From Arcobacter sp. LA11 (GTDB taxonomy: Bacteria; Campylobacterota; Campylobacteria; Campylobacterales; Arcobacteraceae): DNA of 64,000 nucleotides. The DNA lies in NCBI RefSeq assembly GCF_001895145.1, contig NZ_BDIR01000005.1:310001-374000 (forward strand), in the 5' to 3' direction. The position numbers were made by a program, and so were the translations under genes. The notes under the pieces are model-generated. The model had not been told where the DNA came from and made no database searches. It was given only the letters and a program-made list of their open reading frames with translations. This document shows positions 52,482-61,478 of the stretch, one piece after another; position 1 is the first letter of the stretch, and each line of letters starts with the position of its first letter.

Positions 52482-53870
52482 TTAGTGTCCAATTCCTAGC
52501 ATTTGATACTGAACATACCAGATAGCTACAGAAACAAAGTAACCAATTACAATTGTCCAAGCATATTTCATGTGTGAACCAAATGTATAAATTCCATGTA
52601 GTTTACCCATAACACCAACACCTGCTGCTGAACCAAATGAAATCATAGAACCACCAACACCTGCTGTAAGTGTTACAAGCATCCATTGGTCAAGTCCCAT
52701 TGTTGGACTTGCTTTAAGTACTGCTGACATAACTGGAACATTATCAACAATTGCTGATAAGAATCCTACACCAATATTTGACCACGTTGGTCCTAATACT
52801 GATGGGTCATATACAACGATTGCTAATGCTAACCATCCAATAAAGTATAAAGCACCAACTGCTGCTAAAATACCGAAGAAGAACATTAAAGTATTGTTTT
52901 CAATTTTTGCCATTGAATGGAAAATATTAAAGTGGTCAACACCATATTTCTTTTTAAGTCCATAAGAATAAACTTTAAGTAGAGAAAGACCAAACATCAT
53001 ACCCCACATTGCTGGTAAATGTAACACTTGGTGAGACATTACTGCACAAAAAATTGTAAATACACCTAAGAACATTACTACTTTAGCCCCCTCAGACATT
53101 TTAGGCTTCTCTTCTTTTGAAGCATCAAATGGAGGTTTTTCATCTGGCACAAATCTAGCTAAAATAACTGCTGTTACTAAGTATCCTACAATAGAAGCTG
53201 GGAATAAGAATAAGAAATCAACAAATGTTCCTTTTCCTGCTGTCCAAGCCATAAGAGTTGTGATATCACCAAATGGTGACCATGCACCACCGGCATTTGC
53301 AGCAACAACGATATTAATAGCACCAGGTACTAAGAAATCTTTTCTTGTTTTTTCAATTGTAATTAATACAGTTGATAAAATAAGAGCTGTTGTTAAGTTA
53401 TCCGCAATTGGAGATAAGAAGAATGCAATAAATCCAGTTACCCAGAAAAGCTTTCTATATGTATATCCCTTTGAAACAAGATTATATTTTAATCTATCAA
53501 ATACACCCATATGAATTAGAGATTCTATATATGTCATAGCAACAAATAAGAAGAAGAAAATTCCAGCAATCTCTAAAATTAAGTGGTTTGCTTCAGTATG
53601 AACTAATCCTAAATCTAAACCATTTAATGCATAGTAAAGTGCAACTAAAATAAACATGAATGTACCTATAAATAACGCTGGTTTAGCCTTATCAATCTCA
53701 TATTTTTCTTCAGCAGCTACAAAATAGTACCCTACTACAAAAATAAATAAACACGCAAATCCAACCCAAGTCATAGTTAAATCAGGTGCAACTGCTCCAG
53801 CTGCGGCTCCCCCGCCTGCAGCAAATAACGCTATAGATGATAACAATAGTGTCATCAGAATCTTTAACAT
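52482..53870 (-). CDS. nhaD: Na+/H+ antiporter NhaD
   Basis: A 462-residue inner-membrane antiporter exporting sodium in exchange for protons. A signal-like first helix (ILMTLLLSSIALFAAGGGAA) is followed by about 12 membrane segments. Conserved parts are FLSPIADNLTTALILSTVLI near 150-169, NAGGAWSPFGDITTLMAWTAG near 191-211, and the C-terminal FLSAIVDNVPVMSAVL near 370-385, with the paired D-N-x-(T/V) elements expected of the ArsB/NhaD superfamily. The ATG at 53870 follows AAGGAGAAACA. Directly upstream is a duplicated tail of nadB that ends within this gene's first codons. Confidence 0.93.
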   Translation of the reverse strand: MLKILMTLLLSSIALFAAGGGAAAGAVAPDLTMTWVGFACLFIFVVGYYFVAAEEKYEIDKAKPALFIGTFMFILVALYYALNGLDLGLVHTEANHLILEIAGIFFFLFVAMTYIESLIHMGVFDRLKYNLVSKGYTYRKLFWVTGFIAFFLSPIADNLTTALILSTVLITIEKTRKDFLVPGAINIVVAANAGGAWSPFGDITTLMAWTAGKGTFVDFLFLFPASIVGYLVTAVILARFVPDEKPPFDASKEEKPKMSEGAKVVMFLGVFTIFCAVMSHQVLHLPAMWGMMFGLSLLKVYSYGLKKKYGVDHFNIFHSMAKIENNTLMFFFGILAAVGALYFIGWLALAIVVYDPSVLGPTWSNIGVGFLSAIVDNVPVMSAVLKASPTMGLDQWMLVTLTAGVGGSMISFGSAAGVGVMGKLHGIYTFGSHMKYAWTIVIGYFVSVAIWYVQYQMLGIGH

Positions 53871-54007
53871 TGTTTCTCCTTAATAAAGTGTGCTACGAGT
53901 GATTTTTTCCTATCAATCGCAGCTGTTAAAATTGATTTTGCCGTAAGAAAGCTTAAAAATAATTGTTTTTGTAAAGTTTTTGTCAAGAAAATGTCAACTT
54001 TTTTCAA
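53864..54007 (-). pseudogene. Duplicated nadB 3'-end remnant (47-codon open frame)
   Basis: The nadB-nhaD spacer translates on the minus strand to VDIFLTKTLQKQLFLSF, LTAKSILTAAIDRKKSL and VAHFIKEK, aligning gap-free with the nadB product's last residues (VDNFLNEKVGRLLFLRL, LTARSILEAAMNRKESL, GAHFISKK). The frame is fully open from a TTG at 54007 to a TAA that overlaps the nhaD start (ATGTTAA). It contains the AAGGAG that serves nhaD. It could be a remnant, or a small expressed peptide. Confidence 0.75.
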
Positions 54008-54019
54008 GTGTAACAATTA

Positions 54020-55471
54020 TCACTTTTTACTAATAAAGTGTGCCCCAAGAGATTCTTTTCTATTCATTGCAGCTTCTAATATAGATCTTGCAGTAAGTAA
54101 TCTTAAAAATAATAACCTACCTACTTTTTCATTCAAGAAATTGTCAACTTCTTTAATTGTTTTTTCTAAAGATGAACTATTTCTTACTATTGCAGCATTT
54201 TCCCACATTAGTACTCGTAATCTATCTTTTATAGATTTGTCTATTTCTTGATTACGAACATAAGATTTTATAATATTAGTATAGTTTTCGCATGAAATCT
54301 TAAAATTTTTTTTCAAAGAATCTTCAACTGCAACCTTAGAGAAAACAACACCTTCAAGTAGAGAATTTGAAGCTAATCTATTAGCTCCATGTACTCCTGA
54401 ACAAGCTGCTTCACCTATTGCATAAAGATTTTTCACATCTAAAACTTTTGCATTTATATCTGTTTCGATTCCACCCATTGCATAATGAAAAGCAGGAGAA
54501 ATTGGAACTTTTTCAAAAGGTAAATCATAACCCAAATCATTTAAATTTGCATAAATATTTGGGAATCTTTTTCTGAAAAAATTCTTCTCAAAATTATCAA
54601 AAGATAAATAAATCTGTAATTTAGTTTTATGAAAATAATCAAATATAGCTCTTGAAACTACATCTCTTGGAGCAAGTTCTCCATCTATATGATAATCAAA
54701 TAAAAATCTATAGTCATTTTCATCTACAATATAAGCACCCTCACCTCTTAAAGCTTCACTAAGTAGTGCTTTTCTAGCAAAAGATGTACCTTTAAATACA
54801 GTTGGATGAAATTGCATCATTTCCATATCTTTTAAAGCAAGACCTTTTTCAACACAAATACCTTGAACTTCCCCTGCAATTGCAGTTGAGTTTGTATGAT
54901 ACTTATAAATAGACCCTATTCCACCACTAGCTATGATTGTATTATGTGCATATACAGTTTTTTCTTCTGTTTCACTTACAAAATATTGAACTCCATAACA
55001 AATACCATCATGAATAAGTAAATCATTAACTACAGCATTAGTTTCTATATCATGCTTACATTGACTTAATAAAAATAAATGCATCATTCTTCCTGTTGCA
55101 TCACCATCTGCATGTAAAATTCGGCTTCTACTGTGTGCAGCTTCTTTTGTAAAAGCTAACTCACCTTCACTATTTAAGTCAAATTCTAATCCATTATCAA
55201 TTAAGTCTTCAATGCACTCTAAAGAGTTTTTACTTAATACTTCAACAGCTTCTTTATTGTTATAATTTGCACCAGCAGTCAAAGTATCTTGTATATGATT
55301 TGATATGTCAGTATCATCAACAGCAGTTGCAATACCACCTTGTGCATAGAATGTGTTACATTCCCAAGGAGATTTTTTACATAAAATCAAAACTTTTTTT
55401 GATTTAGGGATTAACCTTGCTGCATTTAAACCTGCAATTCCAGAACCTATAATAATATAATCATATATCAT
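54020..55471 (-). CDS. nadB: L-aspartate oxidase
   Basis: FAD enzyme oxidising L-aspartate to iminoaspartate, the first step of NAD synthesis, 483 residues. The FAD motif IIGSGIAGLNAARL is at about 7-20. NTFYAQGGIATAVDD (about 40-54), HSRSRILHADGDATGRMM (about 113-130), GGIGSIY, FHPTVFKG and CSGVHGANRLASNSLLEGVVFS (about 358-379) match the succinate dehydrogenase/NadB family. The start overlaps the stop of the upstream small lipoprotein by one base (TAATG), so the two are translationally coupled. nadA and nadC are not in the window. Confidence 0.95.
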   Translation of the reverse strand: MIYDYIIIGSGIAGLNAARLIPKSKKVLILCKKSPWECNTFYAQGGIATAVDDTDISNHIQDTLTAGANYNNKEAVEVLSKNSLECIEDLIDNGLEFDLNSEGELAFTKEAAHSRSRILHADGDATGRMMHLFLLSQCKHDIETNAVVNDLLIHDGICYGVQYFVSETEEKTVYAHNTIIASGGIGSIYKYHTNSTAIAGEVQGICVEKGLALKDMEMMQFHPTVFKGTSFARKALLSEALRGEGAYIVDENDYRFLFDYHIDGELAPRDVVSRAIFDYFHKTKLQIYLSFDNFEKNFFRKRFPNIYANLNDLGYDLPFEKVPISPAFHYAMGGIETDINAKVLDVKNLYAIGEAACSGVHGANRLASNSLLEGVVFSKVAVEDSLKKNFKISCENYTNIIKSYVRNQEIDKSIKDRLRVLMWENAAIVRNSSSLEKTIKEVDNFLNEKVGRLLFLRLLTARSILEAAMNRKESLGAHFISKK

Positions 55472-55596
55472 TATTTAACTACTTCCTTTTTATCACCTTC
55501 GTAAACAGGTGGTCCTTTATAACCACAACCGCCAAAAGATAATAAAACTCCTGCTATAATAATAGCATGAAAAAAATGAATGAAATTCTTTGTCAT
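55471..55596 (-). CDS. LptM-like small lipoprotein
   Basis: A 41-residue protein, easily missed because of its size. From the ATG at 55596 the signal region includes FFHAIIIAGVLLSF and the lipobox FGGC, with the mature part starting CGYKGPPVYEG. The CGxKGP start is the hallmark of LptM (YifL)-type lipoproteins that assist LptD disulfide maturation. The stop TAA shares its last base with the nadB ATG, supporting cotranslation. The 5' end overlaps the divergent DciA-like gene by 30 bases and the ribosome binding site is weak, so the start is less sure than the rest. Confidence 0.65.
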   Translation of the reverse strand: MTKNFIHFFHAIIIAGVLLSFGGCGYKGPPVYEGDKKEVVK

Positions 55597-55983
55597 CTTA
55601 AAAATAATCCTGAATTCAGAAAGATTAATACACAAGAGACAATCCAAAAGTTTATAGAACTATTGCCATTGAAACTTAAAAAAGGTATAAAATTTGCCTA
55701 TATAAAGCGACAAATACTATACTTTGTACTAACTCATCCTGTTTATAAAATGGAGTTTGAGTATAACAAGAGTTTAATAAATGCACTATTAAAAAAATCT
55801 AACATTGCTAACGTGGAAGAAGTTAAGTTTTTTGTAACAAATAAAATCGAAAAAAGAGAAGAGAAGATAGAAAAAATTGACACTTTTGATGAACGTTCAT
55901 ATGGAATTTTTCAAAATAGCATAAAAGATGAAAAATTACATAAAATTACAGAAGAGATAAGAAATATTATAAAAAAGTCTTAA
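55567..55983 (+). CDS. DUF721/DciA-like protein
   Basis: A 138-residue protein. The first ~85 residues (FIELLPLKLKKGIKFAYIKRQILYFVLTHPVYKMEF, then YNKSLINALLKK) resemble the DUF721 domain found in DciA, the ancestral bacterial helicase-loading factor. The remaining part is lysine/glutamate-rich and helical. If it is DciA, it would help load the DnaB replicative helicase. The start ATG is at 55567, with a second Met at 55576. The 5' end overlaps the divergent lipoprotein gene and the 3' end overlaps the convergent YgjP-like gene by 17 bases. Confidence 0.6.
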   Translation: MKKMNEILCHLKNNPEFRKINTQETIQKFIELLPLKLKKGIKFAYIKRQILYFVLTHPVYKMEFEYNKSLINALLKKSNIANVEEVKFFVTNKIEKREEKIEKIDTFDERSYGIFQNSIKDEKLHKITEEIRNIIKKS

Positions 55984-56590
55984 AAAGCTTCATCCTGTTT
56001 TTATAATCAGGACAATAAACTTCAACTAAATTCCAAAATCTTTTTGAATGATTTTTATGTTTTATATGGGCTAATTCATGAATTACCACATATTCAACGA
56101 TTTCTATAGGATATTTTACTAATAATATATTAAAGTTTAATCCATTTTTATAGTTGCATGAACCCCAAGTATTTTTGTTTTTTCTAAATTTTAGTGAAGT
56201 TGAATGAAGTTTCATCTCTTTTGAATACTTTTCAACAATCAAAGGAATAATCTCTTTAGCTTTTTTTCTATAAAACTCATCTATATTTTTTATAGACTCA
56301 TCTAGTTTATATTTTTCGCCTAAAAATAGGTACTCATCAGAAGATAGAAAATCTTTTTTTACAAAATTAATTCTTTTTTCTATCCATTCTTTTTTCTTTT
56401 CTATTAACTTTTTTGCATCATTTATAGTAAAAAAAGGATTTGAAGAAATTTCTATTAACTCACTGTTTTTAATTCTTAAATAAGTATGTCTATTTCTTAT
56501 TTTTTTTATTAGTTTTACAGTAACCATTTTATTTAATATTTTAGTATCAAAAATCATCTCAACTCTTAAGCAAATTTTAGCTAAAATCAT
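55967..56590 (-). CDS. YgjP-like M48-type metallopeptidase (DUF45)
   Basis: A protein of up to 207 residues (a later Met at about residue 12 is a possible start). The zinc site is IHELAHIKHKNHSKRFW (about 168-184), with HELAH as the HExxH motif and a third ligand probably in the following NHSKRFW. WGSCNYKNGLNFNILLV (about 142-158) is typical for the family, which is also known from SprT/YgjP-like proteases. The N-terminal part is basic. Function is unknown. It is divergent from the aminotransferase gene with only 30 bases between their starts. Confidence 0.8.
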   Translation of the reverse strand: MILAKICLRVEMIFDTKILNKMVTVKLIKKIRNRHTYLRIKNSELIEISSNPFFTINDAKKLIEKKKEWIEKRINFVKKDFLSSDEYLFLGEKYKLDESIKNIDEFYRKKAKEIIPLIVEKYSKEMKLHSTSLKFRKNKNTWGSCNYKNGLNFNILLVKYPIEIVEYVVIHELAHIKHKNHSKRFWNLVEVYCPDYKNRMKLFKTFL

Positions 56591-56620
56591 ATCTAAATTT
56601 ATTAAAGGGATGATAAAAAA

Positions 56621-57793
56621 ATGAAAATTGCAAACAGAATGGATAACCTTTCGCCATCAGTAACTATGGCAATTACTGCTTTAGGAAGAGAGCTAAAAGC
56701 TCAAGGTAGAGACATTTTAAGTTTTAGTGCAGGGGAACCTGATTTTAACACACCAGAAATTATTAAACAAGCTGCTATTGAAGCAATTAAAGCTGGTCAT
56801 ACAAAATATACCGCGGTAGAGGGTATCACAGAAACAAAACAAGCAATTATCGATAAATTAAAAAGAGATCATGGCTTAGATTATGAATTAGGACACATTG
56901 TAATTAGTAATGGTGCAAAACACTCACTGTTTAATCTTTTTCAATGTCTAATCGAAGAAGGTGATGAAGTAATTATTCCAGCACCTTATTGGGTTACATA
57001 CCCTGAACAAGTTAAATTCTCAGATGGTGTACCAGTATTTATTGACACAGATGATTCAACAAACTTTAAAATTACAGCTGAACAATTAAAAGCTGCAATT
57101 ACACCTAAAACAAAAGTATTACTTTTAAATACACCTTCAAACCCTACAGGTGGAGTTTATTCAGAAGAAGAACTTTTAGCACTTGGAGAAGTATTAAAAG
57201 GGACTGATATTTTAGTATTTTCTGATGAAATGTATGAAAAAATCATGTATGATGGAACAAAATTCACAGCAGCTGCCCAAGTTAGTGAAGATATGTATCA
57301 AAGAACAATCACTATCAATGGTATTAGTAAATCAGTAGCTATGACTGGTTGGAGATATGGATATCTTGCAACTCCTCATAAAGATTTAGTAAAAGCAATG
57401 ATCAAATTCCAAGGTCAAGTTACTTCAAATGTTAACTCAATTACTCAATATGCTGCAATTGCTGCATTAGAAGGTAAAGCTGATGAAGATATGGAAATAA
57501 TGAGAGTAGAATTTGAAAAAAGAAGAAATATTGCAATGGAACAATTCAACGCAATTTCTGGGCTTTCTTGTGTAAAACCAGATGGTGCATTTTATCTTTT
57601 TGTAAATATTAAAGATATCACTAATGACTCTATGGACTTTTGTGCAAAACTATTAGAAAAAGAAGGTGTAGCAGTTGTTCCAGGACTTGCATTTGGAACA
57701 GAAGGTTATTTTAGATTTTCTTTTGCAACAGATTTAGAATCAATTGAAGAAGGAATTAGAAGAATCAAAAAATTTGTTAGTGAAAATTACTAA
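56621..57793 (+). CDS. Class I PLP aminotransferase (aspartate-type)
   Basis: A 390-residue pyridoxal phosphate enzyme, likely aspartate aminotransferase. Typical parts are FSAGEPDFNTPEI (about 35-47), TKYTAVEGITETKQAI, APYWVTYPEQV, NTPSNPTGGVYS (about 168-179), the lysine in NGISKSVAMTGWRYGY (about 233-248) that binds PLP, and the closing RFSFA arginine near 367 for the substrate carboxylate. Substrate preference within the aspartate/aromatic group is not certain. AAAGGGATGATAAAAAA precedes the ATG. It begins a run of closely spaced genes down to 63655. Confidence 0.9.
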   Translation: MKIANRMDNLSPSVTMAITALGRELKAQGRDILSFSAGEPDFNTPEIIKQAAIEAIKAGHTKYTAVEGITETKQAIIDKLKRDHGLDYELGHIVISNGAKHSLFNLFQCLIEEGDEVIIPAPYWVTYPEQVKFSDGVPVFIDTDDSTNFKITAEQLKAAITPKTKVLLLNTPSNPTGGVYSEEELLALGEVLKGTDILVFSDEMYEKIMYDGTKFTAAAQVSEDMYQRTITINGISKSVAMTGWRYGYLATPHKDLVKAMIKFQGQVTSNVNSITQYAAIAALEGKADEDMEIMRVEFEKRRNIAMEQFNAISGLSCVKPDGAFYLFVNIKDITNDSMDFCAKLLEKEGVAVVPGLAFGTEGYFRFSFATDLESIEEGIRRIKKFVSENY

Positions 57794-57799
57794 TAAAAT

Positions 57800-58702
57800 A
57801 TGACTCCACAAAAAAAAGCTACCGTAGTATCAAGTAGTGTTGCGGCACTACTTACACTTATCAAGCTTGTAGTTGGTATTGCAAGTGGGTCAGTTGCAGT
57901 TTTAGCATCTGCAATTGACTCAGTTTTAGATATGTTTGTATCTGTATTTAACTACTTTGCTATTAATAACTCTGAAAAGCCTGCTGATAAAACATTTAAT
58001 TATGGAAGAGGAAAAATTGAAGCACTAGCTTCTGTAATAGAAGGTACCATTATTACAGTTTCTGGACTATTTTTATTATACCAAGCTATTAAAAAAGCTA
58101 TAAATGGTGAAGTATCTCATTATCTAGGTATTTCATTAACAGTTATGATTATCTCTTTAATAATCACTATTGCACTTGTTTTATATTTAAATAAAATAGC
58201 AAAACAAACAAACAGTATGGTTATCAAAGCAGATGCTCTTCATTATAAAACGGATGTTTATACTAATATTGCTGTTTTAGTTTCTTTAGTTTTAGTAAAC
58301 TTTACAGGAATTGAATTAATTGATGTAATCGTTGGTGGTGGAATTTCAATTTTTATTATCTATTCTGCTTATGAACTTATTCAAGAAGGGATTTTAGTCC
58401 TACTTGATAGAGCTGTTGATGAAGAAATAGTTGAAAGTATTGTTGAAATAATCAAAGCAGAAGAAAAAGTTAATGCTCATCATCTATTAAAAACAAGAGA
58501 TGCAGGAAGCCAAACTTTTGTAGAGGTTCATCTAGTTTTTGACTGTATTATTACACTTATGGATGCTCATAGAGTAACCGATAGAATTGAAGAAAAAATA
58601 AAAACCCTAGATTCAAATAGAAATTGGGTTATAAATATTCATATGGATCCATATGATGATTTTGAAATAAATGATGAAGGAAAACCATGTTCAATAAATT
58701 GA
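57800..58702 (+). CDS. Cation diffusion facilitator (FieF-like)
   Basis: A 300-residue inner-membrane divalent-cation exporter of the CDF family. Six membrane segments occupy the first ~210 residues. The first metal site is in LASAIDSVLDMFVSVFNYFA (about 35-54), with FNYGRGKIEALAS following, and the second in KADALHYKTDVYTNIAV (about 142-158). The C-terminal cytoplasmic domain (about 215-295) contains HHLLKTRDAGSQTFVEVHLVFD and the metal-binding His and Asp. DxxxD on helix 2 plus HxxxD on helix 5 suggests iron or zinc. It lies six bases after the aminotransferase stop and overlaps the rhodanese gene by 16 bases. Confidence 0.88.
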   Translation: MTPQKKATVVSSSVAALLTLIKLVVGIASGSVAVLASAIDSVLDMFVSVFNYFAINNSEKPADKTFNYGRGKIEALASVIEGTIITVSGLFLLYQAIKKAINGEVSHYLGISLTVMIISLIITIALVLYLNKIAKQTNSMVIKADALHYKTDVYTNIAVLVSLVLVNFTGIELIDVIVGGGISIFIIYSAYELIQEGILVLLDRAVDEEIVESIVEIIKAEEKVNAHHLLKTRDAGSQTFVEVHLVFDCIITLMDAHRVTDRIEEKIKTLDSNRNWVINIHMDPYDDFEINDEGKPCSIN

Positions 58703-59121
58703 TAATATCTTTACTCTTATTAGTATCAACACTTTTTGCAGAAATTGATTTTCAAAAAGCAATGATATATAAAGGTGATATAAATTCTAAAACAGCATAT
58801 GATATGCAAAAAAATGGAACTTTAATTATAGATATAAGAACAAAAAGAGAATTTAACACACTTAGAGCAAAAGATTCTATTAATATTCCAGTTTTTTATG
58901 AAAAAAATGGGAAAAGAGAGTTTAATAGAAATTTTCCAAAAGAAATTTATACAACACTTGATGGTGATTTAAATAAAAATGTTATACTTATCTGTAGAAG
59001 TGGTTCAAGAACAAAACTAGCTTCAAACCTTTTAGCATACCAAGGTTTTAAAAACGTATATAACGTAAAAGATGGTTTCCAATATGATTGGATAAAGGTT
59101 AATTTACCAACTGAAAAATAG
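58687..59121 (+). CDS. Exported rhodanese-like protein
   Basis: A 144-residue periplasmic sulfurtransferase-like protein. The signal peptide is MFNKLIISLLLLVSTLFAE. The rhodanese domain (about 30-140) has IDIRTKREFNTLRAKDSINIPVF and the active-site loop LICRSGSRTKLASNLL (about 100-115), with the catalytic Cys followed by the expected RxGxR, so it should be active. The sulfur acceptor is unknown. The start overlaps the upstream CDF gene by 16 bases, suggesting translational coupling, and the next gene starts eight bases after its stop. Confidence 0.85.
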   Translation: MFNKLIISLLLLVSTLFAEIDFQKAMIYKGDINSKTAYDMQKNGTLIIDIRTKREFNTLRAKDSINIPVFYEKNGKREFNRNFPKEIYTTLDGDLNKNVILICRSGSRTKLASNLLAYQGFKNVYNVKDGFQYDWIKVNLPTEK

Positions 59122-59129
59122 GAATATTA

Positions 59130-61478
59130 ATGAATTACCTAAAGATATTAGGGGCAAGTGGAAGTAAAACCAAATTTACAGGAACAACCTCTTTTCAGAT
59201 ATTTAAAGATATTTTAATTGATGCTGGAAATATAATAAATACTTTAGGTGATGAAGCCTTATATATCAATCATATTTTTCTAACTCATTCCCATTCTGAC
59301 CATATTATTGATTTACCATTTGTTGTTGAAGGTTTTTTTGAAAAGAGAACAGAACCTTTAACAATTTATGGCTCAAAAGAGACTATTGAATCCCTAAAAG
59401 ATCATACTTTCAATAATAAAATATGGCCTGATTTTTCAAATATAAATCTTTTAAATTCAGATAAAAAAGCATTAGAATTTAAAATTATAGAACCTGATGA
59501 AACACTGCACATTGGATTTTATAGTATTACTCCTATAGTTGCAAACCATATTGAAGGCTCTTACGGGTTTATAATTATTAAAGATAATCTAAATGGATAT
59601 CTTATAAGTGGAGACACTTATAAAAATGAAAACTTATGGAAAATCATTAACGAAAATAAAAAAATAAAATCTCTAATAATAGAGTGTTCTTTCCCTTCAA
59701 GGATGAAAAAACTTGCGCATGATAGTAAACATTTAACACCAGAAATATTACATGAAGAATTAAAAAATTTAAAAAGAGATGATGTACAAATATTTATTTA
59801 TCATATAAAAGCACTATATCATAAACAGATGGTAGAAGAGATAGAAAAATATAAAATACTTTCAAATGGCGGTAAAATTTTAGAAGAAGGTGATGTTATT
59901 CATATTGATACTGGTGAAATTGAAATAGATATGATAAGTCATAATAGATTTCAAAGAATCATGGAAATAAATTTAGAACTTTCTTCACAACTTGAAAAAG
60001 ATAAACTTTTTGAGATGATACTAACACTAACTAGAGAGCTTACTCACTCAGAAGCTGGTACTTTATATATCATGTCAAAAGACAAAAAAAGCCTAGAGTT
60101 TAAAGTTGTTCAAAATGACCCTATGAATATTCATATGGGAGGAACAAAAGAAAATTTAACATGGAAACCTCTTCCTTTATATTTAGAAAATGGTTATGAA
60201 AATGAAAACATGGTTGCAGTTGTTTCTGCACTAAAAAACAAAATCATTAATATCCCTGACGTATACAACAATAAAAGCTATGACTTTGAAGGGACAAAAA
60301 GGTTTGATAAAACAACTGGCTACAAATCAAAATCAATGTTAGTAATTCCTCTAATAAATCATGAGGGAGATGTAATAGGAGTATTACAACTTATAAATAA
60401 AACAAAAGTACTAAACGAAATTGTAGCTTTCAATGATTCAGATGAAACTATAACAAAAGCCTTAGCAGGACATATTGCTATGGCTTTAACAAACACACAA
60501 TTAATAGAAAATTTAGAAATATTTTTAAATGCTTTAGTTAAAACAATTGGACATGCAATTGATACAAAATCTAAACATACAATGAATCACGTATCAAATG
60601 TAACTAAACTTGCAGTACTAATTGCAAAAGACATTGATAATGATAATACAATTTATAAAGATATAACATATTCAAAAGATATGTACAAGCAAATAGAACT
60701 AGCAGCAATGTTGCATGATGTAGGTAAAATATCTATGCCAGAATCAATTATAGATAAATCTACAAAACTTGAAACAATTTTTGATAGACTAGACCTAATA
60801 AAAGAACGATTTGAGATTATAAAAAGAGATTTAGAAATTTTGTTATTAAAAGAAAAAATTGATGAAAAATTTTATAATGAAGCTATAGAACAAATTAAAG
60901 ATGACTTAGAATTTATAAAAGAGATAAATATAGGTAGTGAATTTTTAGATGAAGAAAAAATAAATAGAATCAAATTGATTTCTGAATATTCTTATATTTT
61001 AGATGGTAAAAAAGTCTCTTTACTTAATGAAGAAGAAGTTTATAACTTATCAGTAAAAAAAGGAACCTTAACAGAAGAAGAAAAAGATATTATGAACAGT
61101 CATGCAAAATTATCTTTAGATATGCTTTCTACTCTTCCTTTCCCTAAAAAATATGGGAAAATTCTTGACATCGCAGCAAATCATCATGAAAAACTAAATG
61201 GAAAAGGTTACCCAAGAGGATTAAATGAAAAAGATTTAACTTTAGAAGATAGAATCATGATTTTAGCAGATATTTTTGAAGCCTTAACTGCAAAAGATAG
61301 ACCATATAAAGAAGGTAAAAAGTTATCAGAAGTATTTAATATTTTGTCTTCTATGGCTAAGAATAATGAAATTGACTCTAAATTATTAACATTTTTTCAT
61401 AAAAGCAAAGCATTGCAAGATTATGCAAGAAAAGAATTAAATCCTATTCAAATAGATGAAAGTAGCGTAGATATATAA
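59130..61478 (+). CDS. MBL class II cyclic-nucleotide phosphodiesterase-like + GAF + HD-GYP protein
   Basis: A 782-residue soluble three-domain protein. The N-terminal metallo-beta-lactamase domain (about 1-265) has HSHSDHIIDL at 53-62 and ECSFPSRMKKLAHDSKHLTP near 186-205. The HLTPExLxxEL wording matches class II cAMP phosphodiesterases (yeast Pde1, Vibrio CpdP type). A GAF domain follows (about 283-450; SEAGTLYIMS, SKSMLVIPLINHEGDVIGVLQLIN). The HD-GYP domain (about 465-765) has MLHDVGKISMPES near 527 and HHEKLNGKGYPRGL near 685. A ~90-residue helical insertion separates those two motifs. Predicted roles are cAMP and c-di-GMP hydrolysis. It is coupled (TAATG) to the cyclase gene. Confidence 0.83.
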   Translation: MNYLKILGASGSKTKFTGTTSFQIFKDILIDAGNIINTLGDEALYINHIFLTHSHSDHIIDLPFVVEGFFEKRTEPLTIYGSKETIESLKDHTFNNKIWPDFSNINLLNSDKKALEFKIIEPDETLHIGFYSITPIVANHIEGSYGFIIIKDNLNGYLISGDTYKNENLWKIINENKKIKSLIIECSFPSRMKKLAHDSKHLTPEILHEELKNLKRDDVQIFIYHIKALYHKQMVEEIEKYKILSNGGKILEEGDVIHIDTGEIEIDMISHNRFQRIMEINLELSSQLEKDKLFEMILTLTRELTHSEAGTLYIMSKDKKSLEFKVVQNDPMNIHMGGTKENLTWKPLPLYLENGYENENMVAVVSALKNKIINIPDVYNNKSYDFEGTKRFDKTTGYKSKSMLVIPLINHEGDVIGVLQLINKTKVLNEIVAFNDSDETITKALAGHIAMALTNTQLIENLEIFLNALVKTIGHAIDTKSKHTMNHVSNVTKLAVLIAKDIDNDNTIYKDITYSKDMYKQIELAAMLHDVGKISMPESIIDKSTKLETIFDRLDLIKERFEIIKRDLEILLLKEKIDEKFYNEAIEQIKDDLEFIKEINIGSEFLDEEKINRIKLISEYSYILDGKKVSLLNEEEVYNLSVKKGTLTEEEKDIMNSHAKLSLDMLSTLPFPKKYGKILDIAANHHEKLNGKGYPRGLNEKDLTLEDRIMILADIFEALTAKDRPYKEGKKLSEVFNILSSMAKNNEIDSKLLTFFHKSKALQDYARKELNPIQIDESSVDI

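Noticed and set aside
52277-52492. Minus-strand frame of 71 codons between nhaD and guaA
   Set aside because: It runs through the nhaD terminator and overlaps the nhaD 3' end, has no recognisable protein pattern, and looks like spacer.
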